Shown: positions 8,929-18,542, numbered from the stretch's first letter. The stretch: 64,000 nucleotides of DNA from Lachnospiraceae bacterium (GCA_900759665.1 CAAEWE010000050.1:8883-72882), one strand, 5' to 3'. Numbers and translations: made by a program. Notes: generated from the sequence alone by a model not told the origin.

Positions 8929-9948
8929 ATGCGTAAAAAAAAGACCTATGTATTTAATATTATATTAATGATCGTGGTTCTGTCTTTTACCTTTTATACA
9001 CTTTTTCATGGAGAAGATCTGAGGGAGATCTTGTCTGTTTTAAAAAAAGCAGATAAAAGCTGGCTTTTATTTGCTGCTGCGTTTGCGGTAGCATATCTGG
9101 TTCTGCAGGCAGTATCCCTGAAAGTGATCGTACAGTCAGCAGGAACATCTATGAAGCTTAAGGATGGCGTGAAATATACTTTTATTGGATTTTTGTTTAA
9201 TGCCATTACACCGTCAGCCAGTGGAGGACAGCCTATGCAGGTGTATTATATGCGCCAGGATGGCGTGTCTGTCGGAGTTTCTTCTGTGGCACTTTTGTTC
9301 TGGACGATTATTTACAAGGTGGCATTGATAGTCATAGAAGGGATAGTAATCCTGTTTTTCCGGGGCTTTCTTCATCAGTATCTTGGTCATTATTACTGGC
9401 TTTTTGTGTTGGGAATGGCGGTCAATCTGGTGTCCATTGTTTTGTACTCTATTGTGGTTTTTTCCAGGAACGGTGTACGGAATCTGGCACATCTTGGCAC
9501 CTGGATCTGCCATAAACTGCGAATCATCCGCAACAAAAAACGCTTTATGGAGCGGCTGGATCACTCTCTGGAATTGTATCAGGAGGGAGCCGTGTATATG
9601 AGAACACACTGGGAGATGTTCTTTGTGGTGTTGGGAATTACCGTGCTGCAGAGACTCAGTTTCTTTGCAGTGACCTGGTTTGTCTGTCTTGCTCTGGGAC
9701 AACATGGCGCATCTCCGTGGGAGGTTGTGATGCTGCAGAGTTTTGTGGCAGTCTGTATTGACATTTTGCCAATGCCCGGTGGGGTTGGTGTTAATGAAGG
9801 CTTTTTCGTGACCTTGTTCAAACAGATCATGAGCAGGAGCACAGCGGTATCTGCAATGCTGTTAAGCCGTGGCGTGAATTTTTATATTCTGATGATCATT
9901 GGAGCGGTAGTGGCGGTTTATACCAGTGCCAGAAAGGTTACGGAGTAG
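8929..9948 (+). CDS. Flippase-like integral membrane protein (LPG synthase TM domain family)
   Basis: A 339-residue membrane protein of the YbhN/MprF-N family (lysylphosphatidylglycerol synthetase TM region, no catalytic GNAT-like domain). Family hallmarks are NAITPSASGGQPMQ near residue 95 and PMPGGVGVNEGF near residue 280. Members are thought to flip or help synthesise lipid-linked products. The ATG at 8929 has AAGGAG at proper spacing; an in-frame ATG at 8896 does not. A standalone gene in the plus-strand run between the ABC pair and the yigZ-like gene. Function in this organism is not known. Confidence 0.8.
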   Translation: MRKKKTYVFNIILMIVVLSFTFYTLFHGEDLREILSVLKKADKSWLLFAAAFAVAYLVLQAVSLKVIVQSAGTSMKLKDGVKYTFIGFLFNAITPSASGGQPMQVYYMRQDGVSVGVSSVALLFWTIIYKVALIVIEGIVILFFRGFLHQYLGHYYWLFVLGMAVNLVSIVLYSIVVFSRNGVRNLAHLGTWICHKLRIIRNKKRFMERLDHSLELYQEGAVYMRTHWEMFFVVLGITVLQRLSFFAVTWFVCLALGQHGASPWEVVMLQSFVAVCIDILPMPGGVGVNEGFFVTLFKQIMSRSTAVSAMLLSRGVNFYILMIIGAVVAVYTSARKVTE

Positions 9949-10039
9949 ACCGGAAACATAGTGGGATGGCTGTCTTCCGGGAAAACGAGGGTGACAGTTT
10001 CAATAGGATTTACAAAGATTGCTTAGAAAAGAGGATTTT

Positions 10040-10699
10040 ATGAGTCAGTCATATCAGATCGTTTATGAAGGAGGCAGTGACGAGATTGTAGAGAAAAAGT
10101 CCCGTTTTATTGCCCATGTATTTCCGGTGCATTCCGAGGAGGAGGCAGCCGGTCATATTGAACAGATCAGGAAGAAGTATTGGGATGCCAGACACAACTG
10201 TCATGCCTTTGTGATCGGACCCAACAATGAGATCAGCCGGTGCAGCGATGACGGAGAACCCTCCGGAACGGCAGGAAGGCCGATTCTGGAGGTGCTGCAG
10301 GGACAAGGCATCCATGATGTTCTTGTAGTTGTAACAAGATATTTTGGAGGCACACTTCTGGGAACCGGTGGTCTGGTACGGACATATTCCCAGGCAACGC
10401 AGGCAGGTCTGGCGGCGAGCCGGGTCATGACGAAGCAGCCGGGGCGGAAGATATCCATTGGGACAGATTACAATGGCATTGGAAAGCTCCAATATATTGT
10501 AGGGAAACGGCAGATTCCGGTAATGGACACCCGCTATGGCGAGGTGGTTGAGATGGATGTGCTGGTACCGGAGGAAGAGGTAGGAGCCTTAACAAAGGAG
10601 ATTACCGAAGCGACTGCCGGAAAAGCAGAGCTTGCCATTTCAGATGAACTGTTTTTTGCGGTTCTTGATGGACAGCCCATGGTCTTTGATGGAGAATAA
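10040..10699 (+). CDS. YigZ/IMPACT family protein
   Basis: A 219-residue YigZ family protein (UPF0029 N-terminal IMPACT domain plus a DUF1949-type C-terminal domain). Typical motifs are KKSRFIAHV near the N-terminus, DDGEPSGTAGRP around residue 75 and VVTRYFGGTLLGTGGL around residue 105. Eukaryotic IMPACT regulates Gcn2; the bacterial role is not established, though the fold suggests nucleic acid or ribosome contact. The ATG at 10040 is preferred over a TTG at 10019 because AAGAGG precedes it at good spacing. Confidence 0.88.
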   Translation: MSQSYQIVYEGGSDEIVEKKSRFIAHVFPVHSEEEAAGHIEQIRKKYWDARHNCHAFVIGPNNEISRCSDDGEPSGTAGRPILEVLQGQGIHDVLVVVTRYFGGTLLGTGGLVRTYSQATQAGLAASRVMTKQPGRKISIGTDYNGIGKLQYIVGKRQIPVMDTRYGEVVEMDVLVPEEEVGALTKEITEATAGKAELAISDELFFAVLDGQPMVFDGE

Positions 10700-10773
10700 G
10701 CCCTGGGGCAGCAGGGATAGACAGAAAACAAACGACTAAAATATCATATGATCGAAGAAAGGACAGATCAGAT

Positions 10774-12099
10774 ATGGATTTATTTGAATATATGAGAGAG
10801 CAGTCCAAGGATGACGATGCACCCTTAGCATCCCGGATGCGTCCGAGGACGCTGGATGAGGTGGTGGGACAGGAGCATATTGTGGGAAAGAACCGGCTTT
10901 TATACCGTGCGATCCAGGCAGACAAGTTAAGCTCCGTGATCTTTTACGGCCCGCCGGGAACCGGAAAGACGACACTTGCCAAGGTCATTGCCAATACTAC
11001 CAGTGCCGTGTTTCGTCAGGTGAATGCCACCTCCGCAGGTAAAAAGGACATGGAAGAGGTGGTACAGGAGGCAAAGAATCAGGCAGGTATGTATGGCAAA
11101 AAAACGATCCTGTTTGTAGACGAGATTCATCGTTTTAACAAGGGACAGCAGGATTATCTCCTTCCCTATGTGGAGGATGGTACGGTGATCCTGATCGGAG
11201 CCACCACAGAGAATCCTTATTTTGAGGTAAACAGTGCGTTGATCTCCCGCTCGGTGATCTTTGAGTTAAAGCCTCTCACGAAGGAGGACATCCGTCAGCT
11301 TTTATTCCGTGCCGTGGAGGACAAAGAGCGTGGCATGGGAAGCTACCGGGCTGTGCTGGAACCGGATGCGGCAGATTTTCTGGCAGATGTGGCAAATGGA
11401 GACGCCAGAAGTGCCCTCAATGCACTGGAGCTGGGGGTGCTTTCCACAGAGCGGGGCGCAGACGACCGGATTCACATTACCATGGAGGTGGCACAGGAAT
11501 GTATCCAGAAACGGGTGCTTCGTTACGACAAAACCGGGGATAATCACTATGACACGATCTCTGCATTTATCAAAAGCATGCGGGGATCAGATCCGGATGC
11601 CGCCATATATTATCTGGCGAGAATGCTTTATGCCGGAGAGGATGTGGCTTTTATTGCCAGACGTATTATGATCTGTGCTGCGGAGGATGTGTCCAATGCA
11701 GATCCGCAGGCACTTGTGGTTGCAACCAGCGCAGCGCAGGCAGTGGAACGGCTCGGCATGCCGGAGGCACGGATCGTGCTGGCACAGGCGGCTGCCTATG
11801 TTGCATGTGCCCCAAAGAGTAACTCGGCGATCATGGCGATCGATGAGGCAATGGATTTGGTGGCACATTCGAAAACATGTCCGATTCCGGCACATCTGCA
11901 GGATGCACATTATAAAAGTGCGGCAAAGCTGGGACATGGGATTGGATATCTGTATTCCCACGATTATCCGAATCATTATGTGCAACAGCAGTATCTGCCG
12001 GATGCTTTAAAGGATCGGACGTTTTTCCATCTGTCCGATAACGGATATGAGAAAACAATACAGGAGCATTTTAAACGGATCGGGAAGGAGATAAAATAA
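10774..12099 (+). CDS. rarA: Replication-associated recombination protein A (AAA+ ATPase)
   Basis: RarA/MgsA (WRNIP1 family) acts at stalled replication forks with SSB. 441 residues. The N-terminus contains PLASRMRPRTLDEVVGQ; Walker A is GPPGTGKTT near residue 58; Walker B is LFVDEIHRF near residue 112; sensor 1 region IGATTENP; the C-terminal tetramerisation region contains MPEARI and YPNHYVQQQYLP, both family signatures. Start ATG follows GAAAGGACAGATCAGAT. It lies upstream of an unrelated small membrane protein, with a 65-bp gap that holds no obvious terminator. Confidence 0.94.
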   Translation: MDLFEYMREQSKDDDAPLASRMRPRTLDEVVGQEHIVGKNRLLYRAIQADKLSSVIFYGPPGTGKTTLAKVIANTTSAVFRQVNATSAGKKDMEEVVQEAKNQAGMYGKKTILFVDEIHRFNKGQQDYLLPYVEDGTVILIGATTENPYFEVNSALISRSVIFELKPLTKEDIRQLLFRAVEDKERGMGSYRAVLEPDAADFLADVANGDARSALNALELGVLSTERGADDRIHITMEVAQECIQKRVLRYDKTGDNHYDTISAFIKSMRGSDPDAAIYYLARMLYAGEDVAFIARRIMICAAEDVSNADPQALVVATSAAQAVERLGMPEARIVLAQAAAYVACAPKSNSAIMAIDEAMDLVAHSKTCPIPAHLQDAHYKSAAKLGHGIGYLYSHDYPNHYVQQQYLPDALKDRTFFHLSDNGYEKTIQEHFKRIGKEIK

Positions 12100-12164
12100 A
12101 CCTTCCTGCGAAGACTTATGTCAGCAGCTTAAGGCTTGCGGGCTGAAAGGAGTGTAAGAGAATT

Positions 12165-12557
12165 ATGGACAAATTAAAGAGAGTTTTTGCAATGATCGGA
12201 GTGGTTTTGCTTGTATTTATGTATCTGATGACGATCATTACAGCGATCACAGCATCGGACGGTGCCCACAACTGGTTTATCGGTAGTATTATGCTGACGG
12301 TATTTGTGCCGGTGATCCTTTATGCCATCAATATGCTGATCAATATTCAGAAGAGAAACGAAGCCAATAACCGCATGCGTGAGGAAATGTATATGCGTCA
12401 GATCAAAGATGCCCTGAAAGCAAAGGCGGAGCAGGAGAAAGCACAGAAGGAAGCGCAGATGGCGGCAGCACAGGGACAGGCACAGCAGGGAGCACAGATG
12501 GCAGCAGCACAGGGACAGGCGCAGGTGGCGGCAGAGCCACAGGAGAAGGAATCGTGA
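12165..12557 (+). CDS. Small membrane protein with Ala/Gln repeat tail, unknown function
   Basis: 130 residues. Two hydrophobic segments (about residues 9-30 and 40-62) are followed by a highly charged coiled-coil-like region (residues 65-95) and a low-complexity tail in which AQMAAAQGQAQ occurs twice. Start ATG follows AAAGGAGTG. Its stop codon overlaps the GTG start of the decarboxylase gene (GTGA), which suggests coupled translation. I do not recognise the family. The layout would fit a membrane anchor with a cytosolic helical arm. Confidence 0.7.
   Translation: MDKLKRVFAMIGVVLLVFMYLMTIITAITASDGAHNWFIGSIMLTVFVPVILYAINMLINIQKRNEANNRMREEMYMRQIKDALKAKAEQEKAQKEAQMAAAQGQAQQGAQMAAAQGQAQVAAEPQEKES
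12456..12525 (+). repeat. Short in-frame tandem repeat
   Basis: Two near-identical units of about 35 bp, each reading CAGATGGC then GCAGCACAGGGACAGGC, encode the AQMAAAQGQAQ repeats. This could vary in copy number by slippage. Confidence 0.6.
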
Positions 12558-13951
12558 GAACACCGGTTGCTGATTTTATTGACAGTTATATTGCCGGAGA
12601 CGGTGTAAGAGCGCATATGCCGGGGCATAAGGGAGCAGGTCCGTTAGGGGTCGAAGTGAGAGATATTACGGAGATTGCCGGGGCAGATGTCCTGTCGGAG
12701 TCTGTGGGGATTCTGGGAGAAAGCCAGCAAAATGCCTGTACGTTATTTGGGACAGGTGCGACCCTGTATTCTACGGAGGGCTCTTCTCTGGCGGTAAAAG
12801 CCATGCTTTACAGCGTGATGATGCACTGGAAACGCTGTGTAAAGGAAATGGAATACAGTAGACCGTTTATCCTGGCTGCAAGGAATGTTCACCGGGCTAT
12901 GCTGGATGGCTGTGCTCTGTTAGATCTGGATCTGGAATTTATCCGGAGCAGTCAGGCACAGGGACTGTGCTCTGCCGTTGTGACAGCGCAGGAGGTAGAA
13001 CAGAGCCTGAAAGCCTGTGAGAAGCTTCCGGCGGCAGTTTATCTCACCTCTCCGGATTATCTCGGAGTGCAGAGTGAAATTGCGGCGATCGCAGAGGTCT
13101 GTCACAAATACGGAACACTGCTGGCGGTGGACAATGCTCATGGTGCTTATCTGGCATTTCTGGAGGAAAGTAAGCATCCCATTCATCTGGGAGCTGATAT
13201 CTGCTGTGATTCAGCACATAAGACGTTGCCAGTTCTGACCGGAGGTGCATATCTTCATTTACATGAAAATATCGTGTCCGAAATATTGGACAGTGCCAGA
13301 AAAGGTCTGACCATGTTTGGATCCACCAGCCCTTCTTATCTGATCCTGCAGTCGTTAGATCTGTGCAATGTATATCTGGAACAAAAGTTTCGCAGGGAGC
13401 TGGCGGAATGCGTGGAAAAGGTCCGGCAGTTTAAAAAGGCGGCCGGAGACAGGGGGCTTCACATTATGGAGGGAGAACCCTTAAAGATTGTTATTGATAC
13501 CGGAGCATCGGGATATGATGGAGAAGAGATTGCGGGGGAGCTTCGGGAGTTTGTCTGCTGTATCGGGGAGAGGAAACGCTTCGGGATCGAATGTGAATTT
13601 GCAGATCATCATACGGTTGTGTTTATGATGAGTCCGCAGAATGGACCGGAGGACTGGCAGATGCTGTATCGCTGGCTGGATCGGTCAAGACTGCTGAAGC
13701 CCGGGAAGGCATTTGCACCGGCAAAGACTCTGGGAGAGGAACATGCTGTCCGCCGGATGACGATCCGGGATGCTGTCTTTGCAGAATCTGAGATCATACC
13801 GGTTCGTGAGGCGGAGGGGAGGATCCTGGCACAGGAAACCGTATCCTGTCCCCCGGCGATCCCGATCGCTGTCAGCGGCGAGGAGATTGACAGGAACATG
13901 ATCCGTGTCTTTGAAGAGTATGGAATCCGGGATGTATCTGTTGTCAAGTAA
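12554..13951 (+). CDS. Orn/Lys/Arg decarboxylase family PLP enzyme
   Basis: A 465-residue fold-type I PLP enzyme of the Orn/Lys/Arg decarboxylase major-domain family (the SpeA/YaaO-like short form of Firmicutes). HMPGHKG near residue 21 and the PLP lysine in SAHKTLPVLTGGA around residue 222 are diagnostic. The C-terminal domain (about residues 385-460) is the usual small decarboxylase end. Expected reaction: decarboxylation of a basic amino acid to a polyamine or precursor; substrate not decidable by eye. GTG start inside GTGA, overlapping the upstream stop, with AGGAGAAGGA as ribosome site. Confidence 0.85.
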   Translation: MRTPVADFIDSYIAGDGVRAHMPGHKGAGPLGVEVRDITEIAGADVLSESVGILGESQQNACTLFGTGATLYSTEGSSLAVKAMLYSVMMHWKRCVKEMEYSRPFILAARNVHRAMLDGCALLDLDLEFIRSSQAQGLCSAVVTAQEVEQSLKACEKLPAAVYLTSPDYLGVQSEIAAIAEVCHKYGTLLAVDNAHGAYLAFLEESKHPIHLGADICCDSAHKTLPVLTGGAYLHLHENIVSEILDSARKGLTMFGSTSPSYLILQSLDLCNVYLEQKFRRELAECVEKVRQFKKAAGDRGLHIMEGEPLKIVIDTGASGYDGEEIAGELREFVCCIGERKRFGIECEFADHHTVVFMMSPQNGPEDWQMLYRWLDRSRLLKPGKAFAPAKTLGEEHAVRRMTIRDAVFAESEIIPVREAEGRILAQETVSCPPAIPIAVSGEEIDRNMIRVFEEYGIRDVSVVK

Positions 13952-13955
13952 TGCC

Positions 13956-13984
13956 TTGTCATCTGCCGTTTGTTTTGTTATACT
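13956..13984 (+). promoter_or_regulatory. Promoter of galM
   Basis: TTGTCA (13956-13961), 17-bp spacer, TATACT (13979-13984), beginning just after the decarboxylase stop codon and about 60 bp before the galM start. Confidence 0.6.
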
Positions 13985-14043
13985 TAATGTATTAAGTGAC
14001 TGGAAACAGGGAGTTTCGCAAATTAAGGTATGGAGGCAAAAGG

Positions 14044-15099
14044 ATGAAAAAAGAACAATTTGGAACCACAAAGGACGGAAAAGAAGTAACCCGTTATACG
14101 CTGGAAAATGTAAATGGAATGAAGGTATCATTTATTGATCTGGGGGCGGTGATCACCAATATCTGGGTGCCGGACCGGGATGGCCACATGGATGATGTGG
14201 TGCATGGATATGATGATGTGGCTTCTTATGAGGTCAACGAACCGAGCTTTGGAGCACCGGTGGGACGCTGTGCCAACCGTATTTCTGACGGTCATTTCGT
14301 GATCAATGGAGTGGAGTATAAGCTGGATCAGAATGATTCTACCAACTGCCTTCACAGTGGATTTCTACGCTTTAATTATATGATGTATGAGGCGGAGTAC
14401 GAAAGGGGAGATGGGGAGCAGGTGCTGACGTTTTCGAGGGTCAGTCCTGACGGAGAGCAGCATTTTCCCGGCACGTTTACGTACAGCATTACCTATCATC
14501 TGACCGATGACAATGAGCTGATCATTGAGTATGATGGCGTTTCGGATGCGGATACGGTTGTCAATATGACAAATCACTCTTACTTTAATCTGGGAAAAGG
14601 TGGTCATAAGGGTGGTCAGATCTTAAATCATGAGGTAAAGATTTTTGCCGGTCAGTATAATCCGGTCAATGATCTTTTGTGTCCGACCGGAGAATTTGTG
14701 GATGTCGAGGGGACACCATTTGATTTCCGGGAGTTTAAGGTGATCGGCACTGATGTGGTACCGGATAAGAGCAGTCCGGATTATTTCAAGGGATATGATC
14801 ATAATTTTGTGCTGGAGCATGAAAAGGGAGAGGTTGTCACAGCAGCCATCTGCAGAGAGCCGCAGACAGGAAGGACTTTGACGGTGCTTACAGACCAGCC
14901 GGGCATTCAGATGTATACGGCACCGGAGCTTTCCGGGGAGCATGGCAAGGATGGAGTGGTATATGGACCTTCCAGTGCTGTGTGTTTCGAGACACAGAAT
15001 TTTCCAAATGCCATCAATACACCGGAGTTTCCCGATATTGTATTGAAGGCAGGAGAGCCGTACCGTCACTATACGGTATTCCGTTTTGGCACATATTAA
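14044..15099 (+). CDS. galM: Aldose 1-epimerase (galactose mutarotase)
   Basis: Interconverts alpha and beta anomers of galactose or glucose, feeding the Leloir pathway in the cytosol. 351 residues, normal length. Family landmarks: VGRCANRI near residue 78, MTNHSYFNL near residue 177 with the catalytic histidine, GYDHNFVL near residue 255 and TDQPGIQMYT near residue 282; the catalytic glutamate lies near the C-terminus (CFETQNFPNAIN). ATG 14044 is selected for GGAGGCAAAAGG just upstream; an in-frame ATG at 13996 has no ribosome site. It has its own promoter and no galK or galT nearby. Confidence 0.93.
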   Translation: MKKEQFGTTKDGKEVTRYTLENVNGMKVSFIDLGAVITNIWVPDRDGHMDDVVHGYDDVASYEVNEPSFGAPVGRCANRISDGHFVINGVEYKLDQNDSTNCLHSGFLRFNYMMYEAEYERGDGEQVLTFSRVSPDGEQHFPGTFTYSITYHLTDDNELIIEYDGVSDADTVVNMTNHSYFNLGKGGHKGGQILNHEVKIFAGQYNPVNDLLCPTGEFVDVEGTPFDFREFKVIGTDVVPDKSSPDYFKGYDHNFVLEHEKGEVVTAAICREPQTGRTLTVLTDQPGIQMYTAPELSGEHGKDGVVYGPSSAVCFETQNFPNAINTPEFPDIVLKAGEPYRHYTVFRFGTY

Positions 15100-15112
15100 A
15101 ATGCAAAAGTAC

Positions 15113-15142
15113 TTGACATACACCCATTTTTAAATTTATCAT
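15113..15142 (+). promoter_or_regulatory. Promoter of the 153-residue membrane protein gene
   Basis: Perfect TTGACA (15113-15118), 18-bp spacer, TATCAT (15137-15142), in the gap between galM and the next start codon. Confidence 0.6.
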
Positions 15143-15175
15143 ATTCTGCATAATAAAAAGGATAGGGAAGAGAAC

Positions 15176-15637
15176 ATGAATGTTTTTCGAAAACGCCTGC
15201 GGGCAGAATTTGGAAAGAAGGTATATCGCCATTTTGTGAGCTTGTGCAAAGAGGAGCTGGATCAGAAGAAGAACAAGACTCCGGAGGAGCAGATCAAGGC
15301 GAATGAAAAAGTGGTATATAGTGAGATGTGTGAGCAGATCCAAAGCCTGACAAAAGAGGAGATCGAAAAGAAAAAAGAGCGCCTTGCAGGCACTCTTATG
15401 GATGCTTTTCGGATTGCACGTCAGTTTAGCTTTGTATTTGTGTTTTATGTGATTGCCAGTCTGATCCTGGCCGTTATGGGACTGGATGCCAGAGTAACCA
15501 ATGTCAGTCTGGTGTTGATGGGAATATGTTTTTTGTATAAAGTATATGAGTTTATCTGCAACCGCTTCTGTTTTGTGGATGCATATCTGATGATGCTGTA
15601 CAAAACAGCACTGGAGCAGGATAATCCATCAGATTAG
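15176..15637 (+). CDS. Hypothetical membrane protein
   Basis: 153 residues. The N-terminal half is basic and helical with many Lys/Glu (a likely coiled coil around residues 25-75). Two hydrophobic segments follow (about residues 82-103 and 110-130). Start ATG follows AAAAGGATAGGGAAGAG. Its last 9 bp overlap the end of the convergent Cof-type HAD gene, so the two share their 3' ends. I do not recognise the family. Confidence 0.65.
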   Translation: MNVFRKRLRAEFGKKVYRHFVSLCKEELDQKKNKTPEEQIKANEKVVYSEMCEQIQSLTKEEIEKKKERLAGTLMDAFRIARQFSFVFVFYVIASLILAVMGLDARVTNVSLVLMGICFLYKVYEFICNRFCFVDAYLMMLYKTALEQDNPSD

Positions 15638-16423
15638 TTCGAAATGCTTCATTGCTTTATAGATGCCGTCGTTTTCTACCGTATCTGTTACATAATCTAC
15701 GGTATTTAAAACGGGGGCATCACTTTTTTTCATTCCGATACTTAACCCGGCATATTCCAGCATAGGCAGATCGTTTGTGCTGTCGCCGACGGCAATGGTA
15801 TCCTCCAGAGGAATGTCAAAATAATCCATCAGGAACCGGATGCCGGTTGCCTTGGAATGCCCTACGGGGATGACTTCATAGAAATCGTTGCCGCGGTCAA
15901 TAAAGGTAAGCTTGTCCTTATATTTGTCCATAAAACCGGACAGATCACTTTCCGGGGTAGTGCAGAGACAGAATTTATCGTAGTGAAGCCCTCTGGTTTC
16001 TGGTGGATAATCTACACAGTGATCCGGGAAAAGAGTATGGAACTCTTTGTAGAAATCTCCGATATGTGTCCTGTAAGGAACCGTGCTGTAGTAGATCGCA
16101 TGCTGCCCTTCTAACAGCCATTCCAGACGGTATTTGTGGAGGTCTTCGTAGATGGCATCTGCCAGCGGCATTGGGATCTCATCTGCCAACAGTGTTTCGC
16201 CGTGATAGCTGATGAAAGTGCCGCAGCCGCAGACAAAGCCGTCAAAACCAAGATCACTGATGTTATCATGAATTTCAGCCCAGGCTCTGCCGGAGTTGAT
16301 AAAGCAGAGATGGCCATTTGCCTGAAGCTCACGGATGGCCTGGATGGCACTGTCCGGGACATAGCGTTTTTCGCCCTCGGACAGGATGGTGCCATCAATA
16401 TCAAAAAAAAGAAGTTTACGCAT
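15629..16423 (-). CDS. Cof-type HAD-IIB sugar-phosphatase-like hydrolase
   Basis: A 264-residue HAD superfamily protein, Cof subfamily (IIB cap). Motif I is FFDIDGTIL at residues 6-14, motif II the Ser in FINSGR, motif III Lys in GHSKATG, motif IV GDSTNDLPML. Members dephosphorylate sugar phosphates, flavins or PLP; the substrate cannot be predicted. AAAGGAATGAAACC precedes the ATG. A promoter (TTGCAT, 17 bp, TATACT) lies at 16473-16501. Convergent with, and overlapping by 9 bp, the membrane protein at 15176. Confidence 0.88.
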   Translation of the reverse strand: MRKLLFFDIDGTILSEGEKRYVPDSAIQAIRELQANGHLCFINSGRAWAEIHDNISDLGFDGFVCGCGTFISYHGETLLADEIPMPLADAIYEDLHKYRLEWLLEGQHAIYYSTVPYRTHIGDFYKEFHTLFPDHCVDYPPETRGLHYDKFCLCTTPESDLSGFMDKYKDKLTFIDRGNDFYEVIPVGHSKATGIRFLMDYFDIPLEDTIAVGDSTNDLPMLEYAGLSIGMKKSDAPVLNTVDYVTDTVENDGIYKAMKHFELI

Positions 16424-16472
16424 AATGGTTTCATTCCTTTCGTATAGTCGAATAACTTATTTTCGCTGTATC

Positions 16473-16501
16473 AGTATAATAGAACGAAATGGATTATGCA
16501 A
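16473..16501 (-). promoter_or_regulatory. Promoter of the Cof-type HAD gene
   Basis: On the minus strand TTGCAT (16496-16501), 17-bp spacer, TATACT (16473-16478). It lies in the 118-bp divergent region shared with ygiQ; no convincing plus-strand promoter was found there. Confidence 0.55.
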
Positions 16502-16541
16502 GAGATAGATTGTATCAGAAAGGAAAGACAGGGTTAATAAA

Positions 16542-18542
16542 ATGGATAAGAAATTTTTGCCGGTAACAAGAGAAGAAATGCTGGAACGTGGATGGGATCA
16601 GGTGGATTTTGTCTATGTCTGTGGGGATGCCTATGTGGATCATTCTTCCTTCGGGGCGGCGATCATTACCCGCGTGCTGGAGGCGCATGGTTACCGGATC
16701 GGTATGATCGCCCAGCCGGACTGGAAGGATGAAAAAAGCATACAGGTCTTTGGTATGCCCCGTCTGGGGTTTCTGGTGTCCGCGGGCAACATGGATTCCA
16801 TGGTAAATCACTACACCGTGTCCAAGAAAAGAAGAAGCAGTGATGCCTATACGCCGGGAGGTATCACCGGTAAAAGACCCGACTATGCAACGATTGTATA
16901 TTGCAATCTGATCCGCAGGGTGTACAAGCAGGTTCCGATCATGATCGGCGGGATAGAGGCGAGTCTTCGGAGGCTGGCTCATTACGATTACTGGTCTGAC
17001 AGTCTGAAACATTCTATTCTTGTAGACTCTCAGGCAAATATTCTGATCTATGGCATGGGAGAGCTTGCAGTGGTAGAAGTAGCAGATGCACTGGAAAGCG
17101 GTATGGCCGTGGAGGATATTACGTATGTCGAGGGAACGGCATACCGCACCAAAAATCTGGATGCGGTGTACGATGCTCAGATGCTGCCCTCTTATGAGGA
17201 GCTTTGCCGGGACAAAAGAGCGTATGCAGAGAGCTTTTACACCCAGTACTGCAATACAGATCACTTCACGGCCAAATGCCTTGTAGAAAAATATAACGAC
17301 CACCTTTATGTGGTGCAGAATCCTCCGGCGAGACCATTGAGCCAGATGGAGTTAGACGATGTGTATGCACTGCCGTATATGCGCGCTTATCATCCATCCT
17401 ATGAGGTGGCAGGCGGGGTGCCGGCACTGCAGGAGATCAAATTCAGCCTCACCAGCAACCGGGGATGCTTCGGCGGCTGCAGTTTTTGTGCACTGACCTT
17501 CCATCAGGGACGGATCCTGCAGACAAGAAGTCATGAATCGATCCTTGCCGAGGCCGAGGAAATGATCAAGGATCCGGATTTTAAAGGATATATCCATGAT
17601 GTGGGCGGCCCTACCGGTAATTTCCGTCATACTTCCTGCGAGAAGCAGTTAAAGTACGGAGTATGTACCAATAAACAGTGTCTGTTTCCAAAGCCGTGTA
17701 AGAACCTGATCGTGGATCACTCGGACTATTTGAAGCTTTTAAGAAAGCTTCGTGCCTTGCCGGGGGTCAAAAAGGTCTTTATCCGGTCCGGGATCCGTTT
17801 CGATTATGTGATGGAGGACAAGGACGATTCCTTTATCCGGGAGCTTTGCAAATATCATATCAGCGGACAGCTTCGTGTGGCACCGGAGCATGTGGCGGAT
17901 CGGGTGCTGCATTATATGGGAAAGCCCGAAAATGCAGTGTATGAGAGCTTTGTGAAAAGATACCAGCGGGTCAACAAAATGACCGGAAAGAAACAGTTTC
18001 TGGTGCCGTATCTGATGTCCTCCCATCCAGGCTCCGGTCTTTCGGAAGCGGTAGAGCTGGCAGAATATCTGCGGGATCTGGGTTATATGCCGGAGCAGGT
18101 ACAGGACTTTTATCCGACTCCGTCTACATTGTCCACCTGTATGTACTATACCGGTCTGGACCCGAGAACCATGGAGAAGGTTTATGTGCCGGTGAACCCT
18201 CATGAAAAGGCAATGCAGCGTGCCCTGATGCAGTATCGCAATCCTCATAACTATGATCTGGTAAAGGAAGCCCTGATAAAGGCGGGCAGAGAAGATCTGA
18301 TCGGTTTTGGACCGGAATGCCTGATCCATCCACGGAAGGAGAAGTGGATGGAAGAAAAATGGGATGACCGCCACAGCCATGGAAAGAACAAAAAGGGGAA
18401 TGGAAGAGCAGAAAAAGGCAGTCAGGATCGCAGGGACAACGGAAATAAAAAGAATAAGCAGAATAGCAAAAGAAACGAAAAAAGTGGTGGACGGCAAAAG
18501 GCACAGAAAAGCAGCCACAGGAAAAACACGAAAAAACGATAA
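16542..18542 (+). CDS. ygiQ: YgiQ family radical SAM protein
   Basis: A 666-residue YgiQ-type radical SAM protein (UPF0313). An N-terminal B12-binding-like region carries DQVDFVYVCGDAYVDH near residue 20. The radical SAM cluster motif is CFGGCSFCAL near residue 311. The remaining family blocks include HDVGGPTGNFR and VQDFYPTPST. The C-terminal ~60 residues are extremely Lys/Arg/Asn/Gly-rich and probably disordered, as in other members. The substrate of the family is unknown. ATG follows AAAGGAAAGACAGGG. Confidence 0.92.
   Translation: MDKKFLPVTREEMLERGWDQVDFVYVCGDAYVDHSSFGAAIITRVLEAHGYRIGMIAQPDWKDEKSIQVFGMPRLGFLVSAGNMDSMVNHYTVSKKRRSSDAYTPGGITGKRPDYATIVYCNLIRRVYKQVPIMIGGIEASLRRLAHYDYWSDSLKHSILVDSQANILIYGMGELAVVEVADALESGMAVEDITYVEGTAYRTKNLDAVYDAQMLPSYEELCRDKRAYAESFYTQYCNTDHFTAKCLVEKYNDHLYVVQNPPARPLSQMELDDVYALPYMRAYHPSYEVAGGVPALQEIKFSLTSNRGCFGGCSFCALTFHQGRILQTRSHESILAEAEEMIKDPDFKGYIHDVGGPTGNFRHTSCEKQLKYGVCTNKQCLFPKPCKNLIVDHSDYLKLLRKLRALPGVKKVFIRSGIRFDYVMEDKDDSFIRELCKYHISGQLRVAPEHVADRVLHYMGKPENAVYESFVKRYQRVNKMTGKKQFLVPYLMSSHPGSGLSEAVELAEYLRDLGYMPEQVQDFYPTPSTLSTCMYYTGLDPRTMEKVYVPVNPHEKAMQRALMQYRNPHNYDLVKEALIKAGREDLIGFGPECLIHPRKEKWMEEKWDDRHSHGKNKKGNGRAEKGSQDRRDNGNKKNKQNSKRNEKSGGRQKAQKSSHRKNTKKR

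Noticed and set aside
17739..18518. 259-codon open frame antisense to ygiQ
   Set aside because: No start signal and no protein-like pattern; ygiQ on the other strand is unmistakable.
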